Positions 1-13,642 of a stretch of DNA of 64,000 nt are shown here, one piece after another (the first letter of the stretch is position 1; each line of letters starts with the position of its first letter). The position numbers and the translations under genes were made by a program. The notes beneath the pieces were generated by a model. That model had not been told where the DNA came from and made no database searches. It saw only the letters and a list, made by a program, of their open reading frames with translations. Origin of the DNA: Triops longicaudatus (taxonomy: Eukaryota > Arthropoda > Branchiopoda > Notostraca > Triopsidae); contig JAGQDJ010000083.1 of NCBI GenBank assembly GCA_022885665.1, positions 126,373 to 190,372 of the forward strand. Direction: 5' to 3'.

Positions 1-2877
1 AGCATCTCACAACGCATCTCCATCAAAAAGGGTTCAGGGTTCCTGTCTAGGGTGTTTTGTCCACTCGTATTAGTGTCATGTCCCAATCATTCTCACGCTT
101 ATCACTTATGCCAAATCGCTGAGGCTGTCGCTAATGTCACTCGGTATGTCAAATCACGTTGACGACGTAGCATGATAAGCGCGGAAAAGCACACATACAT
201 ATGTGACCTGAGCAATATGCCACAAGGTGCAAGAAACCGTTACGCTTAAGGTAACTAACGATCTCCTGAAAAAAGTTAACGACATAAAATAGTTTGCATA
301 CGAATAATGCAACGAACGTTGCAAGTACGCGTACTTTTTCTATTGAGGAAGGGGTATAATGAGCCTTAGGCCTAAGTCAAGGGTTTTTGTGCGTTTGGCA
401 ATTAATCATAGGCACAAACGTCTTTTGGTAGCCAAGGGTAAGCGTAAGGGCTCTCCAAAGAATAAAAAAGTATTATAAGAAGTCTTACTTCTAGATTGTT
501 ACCCCTTGCTGCGGTGTTACGCTCACCTTAACGATCATCTTTTACAAAAGATTTTTACCCCCTTCCTATCGTTATAACGTAGCCACATTTTTATTTGGCG
601 TCATATTGAAAAACCAAGCTTTTTATTTGTTGCACCATTGTGGCCAGCCCGCCATTCGGCATTTCGTTACTAACTACAATGGGAAAAGAAACTTGAAAAT
701 ACGGGGACCCGGTTGGCGACAATGAATTATGTCGCGCACCTCTCATGTTTTTCTTACCATCCTTTTCACTACTGGAACTCATTGCATTGTTGCTCAACCC
801 TTCCGAACAATGCCCAACTTGACAAGAAGAAAAATGAGAGTTCGTGAATTTAGAGGGTTGCAAAGATAAAGGGTTAATGAGTGGAGCCAGGCATAAGGGA
901 CACTTTTGGTCTGTGACAAAAAGTCACGAAATGCTCGGAAAAAAATGAAAGTGCGATGTTCAGCCCTTGGTGACTATAGTGTGACATTGCCCGTTCGTTA
1001 TATCAAGTTGATTCGCCAGGAGACGCTTGAAGAGGGAGAGAGCCTCATAAGGGAAGAGGGGAGAAAATCTGGGGAGGGGATCGAGGGTAATTTTTCTCTT
1101 TCCCAGAGCTTGCTTTTGCTTGCATTGCAGCTGCCGCCACTTTACCTTACAGCCAAAGCAACAGCTGCCGTCCTCCTCAATGCCTTTGACCCTTGGTTAC
1201 TATGCTTAGCATTTTGACTATATACTTAGAGCAGTAAAACTCTGGACCTATATGGGACATTCCCGAATTCGGGATTGTTGAAAAAGAAGAGGGTGAAGAA
1301 TTGTTGCTACTCTAGAGCACTAGCACAGGTGGGGGGTGGAAAAAACTATTGCGTTTCCGGGATTGAGGATTTGCATTTTTTTTTAAGAGTATGTACGAGG
1401 AGAGGGGGTATAGACTTAGGGGTGGCATAAAACTAGAGCTAAAGCCTGATCGTTGATCCGAATCGTTTTCGTATTATTATTCATTGCCACTTTCCAGAAC
1501 GGTCCCAAAAAAGTTAAGGGCGATTTATTGGGTTTGGTAACAAAGAAATTGGGAGAGCGATTGTTGTATTTAGTGGCGAGAAAGACGAGTGGGGGCAAAT
1601 GTTGTGCGGCACTAAATCTGGATGAAATCGTTCGGGCTCCGCTTATGGGTAGCGCTTAATCCGCACAGATTGAGTTTCCCTCTTCTCCATACGAGACTTT
1701 TACCGTGGTTTGCTATTGTTACCCCAGATGAGTAGATCTCAGTTTCATTCGTGTTGGTTATTCATAACCATGAATGTTGGCTTTTTTATGGATTATTTAT
1801 GACGATTGTTTAGCCCTTACCCGAAAAGCAGTTTGAGGAGGAAAAAACCGACGTCGGTTAGAAAGTGTTCGGGGGTTGCACACGTGTGCATGTTATGTGC
1901 AAAACTGGGAGCGCTGAGATCATTGTTATGAGACCTTTGACGACCCTTAAAAGGCTGTGGCTATTGGGTTATTGGCAACTGCCGAGCTACCGGGGAGGAT
2001 ACAGTGAGACGATTGAGAAGCTTTTCCTAAGGAAAAGAACGGCTAAAAGCTTCGATTTACACGGAAAGAACTCCTCCTACTTCCTTTTAACTTTGTTACG
2101 ACGCTAGGGATGCTTTTTGAGGCTTGAGTATTGTTGCTGGCTTTCTTGTTGATTCTATGTAATTCTATGTATCGTTTTTTTCCTTTCCCCTTATTCACTC
2201 CCTTAATATCGTTTCTCCGGACATCGCTTAAAACGTTTTACCCTCACTATTTCTTTGGCATTTTTTTCACTCCCTAATGGAATCGTCTTTGGGGCGTAAA
2301 CCCCATATATGAACCCGATGTAGAGGGGTGATATTAATCAAACAAAAAGCGATGTTATTGTAGGCACCGTTAGACCGTCCGGCTAGGTTTACATCGGACA
2401 AGCAAGTTCCGGTCGTATTGTTGTTTCTTTGAAGGGGTTTATTTTTCAGTGATTACTGGTTCCGTGGTATTGTCACGTTTTTACTGCCGTTTGATCCAAA
2501 TCACTGAGAAGCAACATCTCTTTTTCTTAACCACACCCATTAGTTTGAAAGCAAACATGAAACCTCAAATCGGTCATTTGCAAACCGTGTCAGGCGAAAG
2601 GCGTTGGAAGTTGTGTTCAACGCGCAACAAAGGACGACTTGACCCTAGTAATGATACGTGTTATTTATGGTTCTCCCACAACATATGGTGCACATTTTCC
2701 AGAATAGTAATTTTTCAGAATGTGTCGTTAGAGCTGTAAGTTATTATTGAGGAGTTCTGTTCGCGATCATAAAAAGAAATTTTATTCACAATGGAAAAGC
2801 TTGTTTTCTCTTCGTCAGTCCCCCTGTACGCAAACAAGGTATTGCCCCTGAATCGTACGAAGATTCCCTGCCTGGGG
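1..2877. other. left flank, no gene recognised
   Basis: I see no convincing gene here. Short reading frames occur on both strands, including a 39-codon very basic frame at 359-478, but none has a recognisable domain, a consistent exon structure or a clear promoter. The sequence is mixed AT-rich unique DNA. A gene entering from the left edge with small exons cannot be excluded. Confidence 0.5.
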
Positions 2878-2879
2878 CA

Positions 2880-2915
2880 TATAAATAATCCGAATTTCGA
2901 AACACAATGCTCACT
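2880..2915 (+). promoter_or_regulatory. TATA box and initiator of the 75-aa secreted peptide gene
   Basis: A TATATAAAT-type box lies at 2880-2886 and a TCACT initiator-like site at 2911-2915, about 31 bp downstream, which is the usual arthropod spacing. The ATG of the peptide gene follows about 58 bases after the predicted start of transcription. Confidence 0.5.
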
Positions 2916-2970
2916 GGAATCGTGTTAGCGAGATTGGGCAAATCCGTGTGGATTAGAAAGGACGAAAGAC

Positions 2971-3832
2971 ATGCAGTTGAGTGTCTTGGTTTTAATTGTT
3001 ATAAGCGGATGCCTTACCCTGCTTTTAGCTGTAACGGCAGCTCCAACAACCGAATTGCCTCCTAATGTGACGGTGAGTAGAGCACTTATCAAGAGAAAAA
3101 AATGTACTCTAGAACTCAAATAGGTTGCACCAACCCCTAGTGGGTCGATTTCCGTTATCAACCTGTGACAGAGCACGCCCAATGATGTTAAAAGCTTGAC
3201 TAACTTCATCAAAGACAAACTATAGGGTAGTTTGTGAACTTGCATAACGCTTAAAATTCCTTGATTTTATTCGTTTTACTTACAATTACTCATTTTAAAA
3301 TATATTTTTTATTTTGTTATATAATAGCTTATTATTTTTTATATAATAGCTAATTGACAGTGCATCGTTGCTTTGAAAAGAGTAAATGCCTTTGAAACAC
3401 ATTTTTCTATTGCCCAAAGTCCGGTTGGATCGGGATTATGTCGGTTATCAGAATTCCCTCATTACCCAATTTGCGATAGCTTGTTAGTTTACCTAATCGC
3501 AGCTGTGCTTTTCTGTACCTTGTTGTTCGAAAAATCTAATTGTATTCTGTTTACTCCTAAGATTACTGCTAAGAACCCACTAGTGAGCGTTCATATTTCA
3601 GAAGTGCTGTTTTCCTGCCATGCATCAAAGGCAATTTTAGTGCAATATAGGACAATGAAATTATAACTGCTGAATCTTCTCTAATATTTTTGTTCTGTAT
3701 TTGCAGGTTAATAACAATGATACTCAGCTGACTTCTGAGCGCAAGGTATCCGATTTTGATGCAATTGTTGGAAAAATCATCACGTTGCTTCCTACAGTGC
3801 TATCACTAATGACGAATAATAAGAGCCCTTAG
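2971..3832 (+). CDS. small secreted peptide, 75 aa, two exons
   Basis: Exon 1 is 2971-3072 and exon 2 is 3707-3832, with a GTGAGT donor and a TTTGCAG acceptor, both phase 0. Exon 1 codes an N-terminal signal peptide (about residues 1-23, long hydrophobic core ending VTA/AP). Exon 2 codes a cysteine-free tail with an amphipathic stretch, FDAIVGKIITLLPTVLSL, and ends at a TAG. The TATA box and initiator upstream support a real transcription unit. No family is recognised. The hydrophobic/basic mature segment would suit a helical secreted peptide, but that is inference. Its intron phase differs from the 28-30 kb secreted genes, so it is probably not a close relative. Reading through the donor would give an alternative 50-residue product. 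Confidence 0.5.
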
Positions 3833-5435
3833 TATCAAACCAGAAACGTGTTAATTCTATGGTTGCTTCTGTGCCTTAAAGTCAGAGTTACTGCAATGTA
3901 TAGCGATAGCAGCGTAAAGTATTACGTTTCGTCAAGGATCTTATACAGACAAGACAACGGCTGTTCAAACCAACAGAAGGAGGCAAACTGACAGTATTTT
4001 ATGCACTTGTGAAATTGTAAAAGGAAGCACTTGAAACATAGTAGTTCCATTGGAACAAATGCCAGCTGAGAATCGGGACCGTAAAAGTAGAAAAAGTGTC
4101 GGTTAGGTTTCTTGCGAGAAACACCTGTCCAGGTGCTATGCTCGTGCTGGGGTCCTAAGGGTCTCGTCTTTGTTAATGACGTCACGCAGGTGCCACGTGC
4201 GGCCAAGCTAACAATATACTTGGAGCTGACGCTCACTCATCAGCTTCATCTTCGTCATTTCAAAAAGGATCACCAAGTGGGCTTAAAATTCCAGGATTTG
4301 CGCTGCACTTTTTTCCTTATAGGACTGGTGGAAAGATTTTTTTTCCAGAATATGAACGAGACAACGCGTATTGGCTCACCTGCCGTAAGAAACGGACAGG
4401 TTTTATCGTTACCTCCATCGCCGCCACTGTTCCCCTTACTTTCCAACATATGGTAAGGGAGACAAGCTTTGGATCAAAAGACTAAAGAGGTTTTCACTAG
4501 GAAAAAAAATGAAAGGGAAACTCTTGAAAAAATACCATAGTCGCAGTTAGGTTGAGTGATTTTAAAATGTTTTGTGGCTTAATTTTTACAGAGATTGAAC
4601 CCGCAATTGATCCCCTGGCCCAAAGGAGCGTGACGAGCCGCAATTTCACAACCATCTTTGTAGCTCTGTTGTGTTGCTAAAACTCGCATCTGCTAGAGGT
4701 GTCTATTGAAATTGAAAATCCTGCAAGTTTCCAAGTTGTAAGTAAAACATCCGTAGCCTTGTATACAGTACGCGTACTAAGACCTTTACAACGCAGGGGT
4801 GGGGTTAAACTATTGTTGTTGGGGATAATTATAACAATGGAATCAACCCAGTTGCAGTTGCATTTAGAAAATTTGGGAGAAAAGGGGAAAGGGGAGAGAT
4901 TGCGGGTGGGTTTTAGAAGTTCCGAGCGCCGGGACAATACAAGCACTGTGTGACAGATTGGCTGGGATTTAGGGAAAATTGAAAAGTGGCCCCCCTTTTG
5001 TCGGTATGCTATTGTCAATCCTGGGTCCTCAGTGTTACGATTATATAGAGCGACATGAAAGCCCGTAATTATTAGCATCCCACTCCAGCATCACATTTTT
5101 CAAGATACGTGTCCGGAGGACCGTTGTTGAAATCAAACAATGCCTCTCTAAAGGGAGTTGTAGAAAAAACTCCACGAATGCGTTATGTATTGGATGAAAC
5201 GCAGTGTCAAACGACACATACAACATAGTACCAGCACGCAGCAACGTGAGGGGTTACAGATTATATAAATTAGCGCTAAAATTAGGGTTGGGACAAAACC
5301 ATAACGAAAGGGGAAGGGCTTAGAGAGGCTATTAAAAAAAGAATGCAGAGCAGCTCGGCGCACAGCGGGCGTCATTTGTTTGAAAAGATGTGTATAGAAA
5401 AGCCCTCCATTGAGGGGGAGGATTGTTGGCTGTCA
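3833..5435. other. intergenic, nothing recognised
   Basis: This lies between the secreted peptide gene and the 3' end of TXNDC9. Overlapping open frames on both strands near 3922-4456 and 4677-5078 show no domain and no coherent splicing. The 3'UTR of TXNDC9 probably occupies the right end; I see no clear AATAAA on the minus strand there. Confidence 0.5.
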
Positions 5436-6184
5436 TCAGTCATCCGAGTCGCTGCCGTCGTCCGAGTCCCTTTCACGTATAGTTTTCTTCTTTTTTTGGA
5501 TTGACAATTTGCTTTTTGAACTGCCGGCGGTAGGCGGTGTGAGCAAATCGCCCTGATAATCAATAACGTCAGCCTGGGCAATGCGCCATTCCAACATTTC
5601 CGTTGAGAACTCGTCCGTGTTGCCCAAGTCCGTAAAACCGACCACGTAATCCCTGGTTTTTGCATCTTTAATTAGCGCCAGCGTGGGGAGAACCTTGATT
5701 TTCAAACGTTCTACATGAAGAGAAGGAACAGTTTTCAGTAACGGCAGTACCAACTTCTATGAGCCACCTATTGGCTGCAGAATGCATAATAGAAGACGGT
5801 TTTACCTGTGAGAAAAGGGCATTTCTCGGCATTAATTTTACAAAACTTGGTTTCCATATGCTTCTTGGCTAATATGTTAAGGTGTTTGTCCAGTACTTTG
5901 CAGCGGAAAAAGGAGTCGCGGTAAAAATGCACGACGACATTCTGAGATTTGCGGGAGACTTCAAAGAACTCTTTTTCTTCGGGAATTTCGGTGTACTCGC
6001 CATGCCCTTGCACTCTCCATTCTTGCATTTTGTTCTGTCTCTGTTTCAACGCTTGTAAACGCTGCTGCCGGATGGTCTCGAGATCATCTTCGTCTAATCG
6101 TTCTAATTTTTCTAATTCTGCGTCGACTTGTTCTTCCGCGGCTTGGGCAGCGGCCATGAGCTTTTGTGCAATGAGTTGTTCCAT
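5436..6184 (-). CDS. TXNDC9: thioredoxin domain-containing protein 9 (phosducin-like PLP3 homologue)
   Basis: Two exons on the minus strand, 6184-5806 and 5710-5436, with a 95-bp intron (CACAG/GTAAAA donor, TGTAG acceptor, phase 1), give 217 aa; human TXNDC9 is 226. The N-terminus (about 1-60) is a charged helical region, followed by a thioredoxin-like fold with HFYRDSFFRCKVLDKHL at about 86-102 and IKVLPTLALIKD in exon 2. The canonical CxxC is absent: only one cysteine (C95) remains, as in the family, so no redox activity is expected. The C-terminus has the conserved VVGFTDLGNTDEF stretch and ends in a Lys-rich then Asp/Ser-rich tail. TXNDC9/PLP3 proteins bind the cytosolic chaperonin CCT and modulate actin and tubulin folding. 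The first ATG is at 6184; an upstream in-frame GTG is not a credible start. Confidence 0.93.
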
Positions 6185-9100
6185 GTTTATCACACTCTAA
6201 CATTACAGGAGAAAAAAAGGAATTACAAGAGAAAAATTATTAATTGTAAAGCTTTAAATGGGTTCACAATTAAGCGAAATACGGGCATTTTAGAAAAAAT
6301 GAACATACGCAAATATCGTATCATGGCTTTTAGAAACTTAATGTAAGTAGACCTTCCTTTTATACACGGTTTACCTAAATGACAGGTGCTCTATAACATT
6401 AATTGTTCACCTCATGAGTTTAGTCATTATTATGAACAAACTCTTTCATAAATAAATAAACGTAAAAGTTTCACTTATGGTAAATAGAAATAATACCCTA
6501 AAAATTTTAAAATTTTGTTACATAATTACCTACGATAATTTTGTACGTAAAAAGTACTGGCAAAAGCGTATTATATATTGCGAATTTGCTAAAGAACAAA
6601 ACCCAATTCGTCCCTTGAACGTTATATCGGAAAAATTGTAAGACGCTAAAAACTTGTTATAACGGATACCGGTTATAACACACAATGACCAATGGCATAC
6701 AAGGTCCACACGTACCAGCGGGAGTGAATTCATTTAACACCATATTAGTTTTTACAGCCAGTATCCAAAATGTGTAAATTCTCCGGCGGCGGTATTTCAA
6801 GTTCGGCCAGAGGATGGAAGTTTTTGCTAGGGGTTCACCCTCTCCCCTCCCCCCCCCAAAAAAAAAAATCGGGGTCAATTTGCCATAACATAAATATTGC
6901 AATTCACTGGCCAGGGGTGGAATTGCACCCCATGGCACCTCCGATTGGGCCTACTGATACCAGCATATTTTTTTAAATAAAAAAATAAAAGAATGACGAT
7001 GTTTAGGTAAAATTTTTCCTTGAAAATGGCACCTACTCAAGACATAAATGGTCTACATAAACACAAAAATGCGTTAAAAAAAGTTTAAGAAAGGATAATG
7101 CATTCAACAAACAAAATTACAAATAATTTTTTACAAAACAAAAGTAATTTGCAAATTTAATAAAAGCTTTTGAAGAAAACTCAAACTAATGCACTATGCA
7201 TCCCCAACAGCAACGTTACTGTCAAAATGGTTTCTTTGATTTTGTAACCATTTTTACAGTATAATATCCAAACATTTCCCATGCTCTTCTCCCATATGAG
7301 GTTCTTGTATACCGAGGCCTTAAATAAAGCAAAAAATGTCACAAGATCACTACCGAAACACAATGGCATACAAATTAAAATTTAAGTGAATTTTTAACCG
7401 TTTGATTCTGCGGACACGTTTCACTACAACTACTTTCGAACTTAGTTAACAATAAAGATAGTGAGGCTGAGCTCTTTTCTGCACTCAATATTAAAATTGA
7501 GATCAAAGTCATAAAGAAAGTGCCGGGGATAGGGAGCATAAGTCTTTGGATACCAAAATAGGGGTAACAAGAGTTTTACTGATTAAGCTTTCCTAGCTAG
7601 GGTAGTTTCTTTATGAATCTTTTCAAACTCCCTGGCTGACCCCTCCCCATTCAAACCCATAGACTACTGCACTTGTCAAAAAGCTTTGTTGCTATCTATT
7701 GAAAGGTAGATTTGTGTGTTATTTGAAATTATTTGAAATACTTGAAAATTTAGGAATTTTTTTGTTCCATTCCAACCGTTTTATTCTAGGCCTCAGCCGA
7801 ATCTAGCTTATTTTAAAACTTCTGAATGGGGCCTAACTAAAATAGTTTTACGATAGACGTGCATAAACAGATTATGACCAAGCTTTAAATTTACGTCACA
7901 CCAGTTCATTAAAAAATCCTGCTAGATTCAGCTGGGAGTAAAAGTACGACGGACCCTGCCTCAAGAAAATTACAATATTTAGTGATGGGTCCTTATGTAT
8001 AACAATTGGCATGAGTCAAAAACAGTTTCTCCGCTTGATTCTGCATTAAAGTGTGTAAGTTTTCAATGCAATCTGTTTTAGGTAGAGAGGTAATCTTTTA
8101 TACAAATTCATATGTTCAAAAAGTAGTTGCTTCCTTTTAATTATTTTGTTATAAAAATATGTAAAAATACATGACTATGGAGTAACGAAAAACCTGTCAA
8201 GAAGACGTCTGATTATTTACGCAACCGTTTATGCAAAATTTGAAAACGCGTAAAAAAGATGAGAAGATTTATGGGTCGGATTCACACTTGCTTATACTTC
8301 ATAATGTATAAAATAAAAACCGGTGTGACTGAAACGTATTTAAAGAGTAGACGGGTCACAGATTTACGAGGCAAATAACTTGTAACGCTTAGGACGTGCA
8401 CATGAAAAAAAGTGTGACGTAGGAGTTTAAACTATTAAGTTGTGACGTACACTTTATTATTCAAAAAATGTTACCTGATAAAATTAAGGAATGTATTGGA
8501 TTTGCAACAATAGACACGAGATTGTTTGTTTATACGTAATCCTACGCCATCTATTGGTCCTCCAGCACACAGCCTATGTTTCAGATTGTACGCTGCCGCT
8601 CCCTAGTGTTAATGAATTACAGCGTGAAGCAACTGCTGCTTATTTACCGCTCGTTCCTTCATTAGTCGATAATGTGCCCGGTAGATGGCAAAGTTACGAC
8701 TTAACACAAACCACCAAACCTCATTCGTTCAAACACGCCAACGGCATTTGGTGATGTGCCTGACGGCATAGTTCGACTTATAAACAACCAAGAACAAGAA
8801 AGTCGTTCTTCATTGCAAGGTTATTTGATCATATAATAAAAAATTGTGTTCATTGATTCAATGTATGTGTTATACTACGAAGTGGTTCGATGAAAACTAA
8901 TAAAAATGGTGAACAGTAGTGGTGGCGGGACTTGTAGACCTTTACGCACGCCTATTTCAAACAAGACGTGTGAAGTCCAAAGACGTAAATACACCCAATT
9001 TGAAAGCGGTAGTCGGCAGTGTATCCGTAAAATGGCTCGACACTAGCCTAAATGACAAGACGTACGTTTGTTGCTGCTTATGGTAAGTAGCCTTTCACTA

Positions 9101-12100
9101 TAATTACACTGCATTTTCCTATACCGGTAGTAGTCCCTTTCAGCTTACAGAAAGTTCTTATATGACCAACTTCTTACCTTTATGAAGCTAATATAATTTA
9201 TATACGGCAATACCAAAGCAATTGATCAGTTGTCAATCGTTGTCACGTTTAAAGTGGGCTCCGAAGGTAAGCGAAACCTATTCCAGCGTTCGATACCCAG
9301 CCTCAGATCGTTTTCGCTGTCTTCACTTGACTGTATTTGGAACCCAGAACGACTTAGCATTCGTCATCCTGAGTGTCCAAATGAATCTTATTCTTAGGGA
9401 ATAAATGGTATTAGAGCGCTGCTTCGAGTTAATTGACAAGTTTTATTATCTTGCAATTTACATACAGTGTTTTCGCACAATACTTTGTCCGTTTAGTCAG
9501 CATACGTTTTTTCAGCAAAGTTCTACGTAGTTTGTTCAACAAAAATATTCTGCTGTGTTTTTCTGCATAATACTGTATGTACATGCGAGTACGGTGCGAT
9601 GCCTTTTCGTAAAACTGCATCAGTTTCGAAGACCCCAGCAAGTTCTGCCACCTAGTATCTCTTATATGAACTACTTTCAAAAAGCTAGGAAATAATCGAG
9701 AAAAAAGCAGACAATTTGTAACTGACATGTATTTAGTTTGATGTGTAATGTTTCGATAACACAGCTTAAAAGAAAACAAAATAACAATCCGTCAGCAAAT
9801 ACAAAATTGGACTTCTTTGCTCTTCCATTGCGTACTGAATCCAAGTAGATTTTATTGTCGTGTTTTCTCAAATCGCTCATATTTCTCCTTCCTTCAGTTA
9901 GCGCGTTCTTGTTTCGAGCTACGGTTAGGAAAACATTTCTTTTCCGTTCTGCAGTAGGTGGTGTTCACTTATTTTCACTCTATACACTACAATGGTTGAT
10001 AGGTAATTTAATATGTAGCACCTTAATGTACTCCTCCGAAGAATAGACCCGAAGCCGACCCCTCCCCAGTTTCACCGCGTCAATTAGGAGCACTCAGCAT
10101 GATGTCTTGAGCGTTGTCTGCCACAATTTATCGATGTGTGCGATTTCGTTCCTAAGGTTCATTTTTTAATGGAATCCTAGGCTTCCAGCGAAGTGTCGAA
10201 TTAGGAAACCTTTACACTATTATAATGAACTTATTTAAAACAGCGGATTTCTCAGTCAAGAAGTATGATCGATATTTCAAGATCTAAGATTCAAATACTT
10301 TTGATATGAATATCGCCTACATCGCGCTAACATAAGGTAATTTCTGTCAAAATTTTAGTACAAACGTCCCCGTCCACTTGTGTAGTTGCAAATATGGCGA
10401 CAAAAGTCGGTCGTCATATTTTTTCAAGTCGTGGGAAGTCTATTATTTTAAACAATGTCTTATTGTTCTGCAAAGATAGCAAACAATACAAAGCAGAATA
10501 TGTGATCATAAATTTCTGCTCTTAGTGAAATGCCACAATCATAAACTATTTTCCCCACACGATGCGAAGTTTTAGCACTGCAGAGGCATATTCTAGAATA
10601 AGCTTAACACTATTTATTTAAATCGTACTTAAGTCTTTTACGAAAACCACAACCGTACTTTTGTTAGTTAAGAAAATTGTTGGGCAATACCAGTTCATTG
10701 TGGAAAGCTGTATACCAAAAGTCCAAGCAAAAAAAAAAAAAAATCCTTAAGAGTGGAAAGTGAAGCAAAAATCGTAACCTTCAAAAGCAAAAACCGGGAA
10801 GCTGGAGGTTAAACAGGACATTACAGGAATCTTCTTATCCTTCATCAATTACAAAACTATGCCCGCTGGAGCTTCTAAGAACTCTGGAATCTTGAGTTTT
10901 CCCCTGAAATAAATACCAAGGAGAAATATTGTATCATCTCACCCACACCAGGTGCTTGCTGCGTTTCGGGCGAGAAGACTTCTTCCACAGACCTGACACT
11001 TTTCCAATTATGTACAATGCGAAGGTTTATCGGCGATTCTTGTCATATTTAAATAAATAGGGTCACGTGAATTTTCCAAGGAAGGAAGACTCATTTATAA
11101 CGAGCCATGTACTACCCAACTTCCCCGTTCTGTTACGCTAAACATAACAAATCGATCGTGACCGAGGGGTCTTTTCACATTTATTGGCTTCCTTTTATCG
11201 ATCTTGACCTTGCAAAGGGTATAACTTGACCCTGTTTCCAGCCCTCCGACCACCCCATAGGTCATGTAAAACTATATTTCACATAAAACTCCCGAATGAC
11301 TTTCCGGAAAACTCGCGCAGTTTTTTGCCTCATTCACGTACCTATACTGCACAAGTCGTCCAAAACCAGACATGAAGCCTGAGTTTTGACCACCAAGATA
11401 CGCTGATACGATTTTCATGTCAGTGGGGAGTTTTTTTTTTATGGTCCAGAAGCTAAATTAGCCACCCAGCTCGATCCGGTGCCCTCCCTTCGTTCCATTC
11501 ATTTTTTATAAAAGAAAGGTGTTTGGTACTAGGTGATAACACCCCTAAGTGTATGCCCCGTAACGAATTTCCGATGCGCCCCATGTGAGGGATGAAAAGA
11601 AAATGGTAACAAAGTTTATGAACCATTAACATTTTTTGTATTATTTTCAAGGGGCGTAATGGATTTTTTTTTGTGTGTAGGCATATACACTTACAAAACT
11701 GGGGTAGGTTTAAGCCCCACCGTGGAAAATCGCAGGAAATTCTATTTTTTAACACAAAAATCACCCCTCTTCTGCTACATATTCGGAGTACTCAACACCC
11801 AATAGTCTTAAAATATCCTGGGACATTGACAAGCCTTGAAGATTGAGATCTCAAACCATAAGACCTCTCAGTACCCCCAGGACCAAAACTAATCTTGCCC
11901 AGACAAGAATAGGTCCGAATTGCTTTCGGAACACGTCTCTTTTGTGTTGTAGAAATTGGAAAATCGGAAGTTTGGAAACGCCACTTGAAAACGCGCAGCA
12001 ATGACTTGGGCGAATCGCGGAAGGGCGACGAGCAAGTTGTAACTTGTCATCGGGGCAGTGCAATTGCGCTGGGGTAGCTCGGTGGCCATTAAGACTCTTA

Positions 12101-13640
12101 ATTGCCCAGCACCCGTTGTTATTAAAATCCATTAAAAGAATCTGCTTCTTGTTAGTGACCCTCCAGGAGTTTGCCCAAGCAAGCTCAGAAGGCCAGGGAT
12201 ATTGCATTCCTGTTGGGTATGTATGTCTCTTTGGTGCAATGTCAAAGGGGTTTTCTCCGTTCTTAGCGCAATAGCTTCCTAGGAAGGGGTTAGAAACAAA
12301 GGGGTTCAGGGAAAACTCGCCATTAAAGCAGAAAAGGACCAAGAGTAACGGTTGTCGGGCGAAGACAATTCCACGTGCCGTTGACTTTTTCACAACTCGT
12401 TATTGCCGCAAAAGTACACAAAAATCTGGGGGAAAAAAATCTCGTGGAGAAAACATAGCTTTGCTTTTTTTAAGACCAATTCTTCCGTACCACAAAAGCA
12501 TAGAGGATCGATATAAGGAAATCTTTGTTTAGCCTATATAAAAGCGCCAATGGCGTCACATTTATCTCGCTCTAGTTGAACAAACGTTCGAGGCTTGTGT
12601 AACTGCCTTCAAACGTCACAGAGCGATCCAGTTTTAAACTTAGGGCAGTGAATAAATATTTGCCAGGGTGAACGCAACAATAAAAGGCCCTGTAGTTGAA
12701 AAGGTTTGACTTCTTGCTTGCATGAACATGGGGATGCAGCCTTCGCAATATATTCCGTTGCCGTGGTTTCCTCAAAAGGCCATGTCGAGTTCATTGTTAA
12801 GGGGGGTTAGTACGAATAGGCCACAAGGAGTTGTGGCTCACACCCCGTCGTTTCTACATGAGGCCAACCTCGGAACACTCCCGTGCTCTTGTAAGCCCAA
12901 CCTCGAAGGACTGGCCCCCCTCGTCAATCGCTTTTTAGAAGTTCGATTTGGCTTTTCAGAAGCTTCAAAAGGGGCAAAACCCAAATGCTCAAGCCCCAAA
13001 ACCCACGCAAAGGACGCTATTATTACCCCGAAATTCCTGTCCCCCCTTCGCTAACCCGAAATTGAACCCCCACACCAAATTCAGTAACAATGGATTCAAG
13101 GAGGAATTTGTACTCGACGTAACAGTGCATTGAAAAGTCAAGCTTTTGGAGTAGAAACGTTAGTTTTCAGGAGAAAAAGGTTTCTTTTAGAGGAGGAAAC
13201 CCCCGATGACCTGAGTGACGCTATTACATAGTCAGAGAACTGAGCTGCTGCCTGCTTTGATTTGCACTGATTGAAGACCAAGGTTTAAAGCGAATGTTAA
13301 AACTGTTTCGTGGGTGGCATCGCGTCCTTTGCGTCAGGATGCGACGATGCAGATCGCAGTGGAGACAGAGTTGCACATGCGAAAGAGAAAGTCGTGGCTC
13401 TGACGGGTCATTTGTACGGCGTCACTTCAAGGTAGCTGGTTCTTTTCCCGCAAAAAAAAAATAGAAAAAACTACTTCATGTAAGGCAAGGGTAATTGGAG
13501 AGTATGTTCCCAAGTTGACGATGACAAAGGTGTACTTGTATTGTAGCATGGAGTACTTACTGTGCTGCAGACTCCTAAAGCTTTTTATTAATGAAGCGTA
13601 GCACCTGTCTAGCTACAGGCGAGGCCAAAAGTCCTGTCCA
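6185..13640. other. AT-rich intergenic DNA with low-complexity patches
   Basis: No gene can be confirmed. Noted items are a C-run/A-run junction at 6849-6868, an imperfect 30-base palindrome at 6908-6937 built on a ggggtg/caccc core, and a TATATAAAAG promoter-like box at about 12534-12544 with no convincing gene after it. A minus-strand frame at 11851-12393 is long, but it lacks an early ATG and any known domain. Confidence 0.45.
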
Positions 13641-13642
13641 GG

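Noticed and set aside
359..478. 39-codon very basic frame with a purine-rich AGGAAGG just before the ATG
   Set aside because: It looks like a bacterial ribosome-binding site by chance. There is no family match and the context is eukaryotic.
11851..12393. 180-codon minus-strand frame
   Set aside because: It opens with GTG rather than ATG, overlaps a plus-strand frame, and has no motif I recognise. An internal exon is possible but unsupported.
12534..13133. TATATAAAAG box followed by 60-110-codon frames
   Set aside because: The frames lack signal peptide, domain and consistent splice sites. The box alone does not establish a gene.
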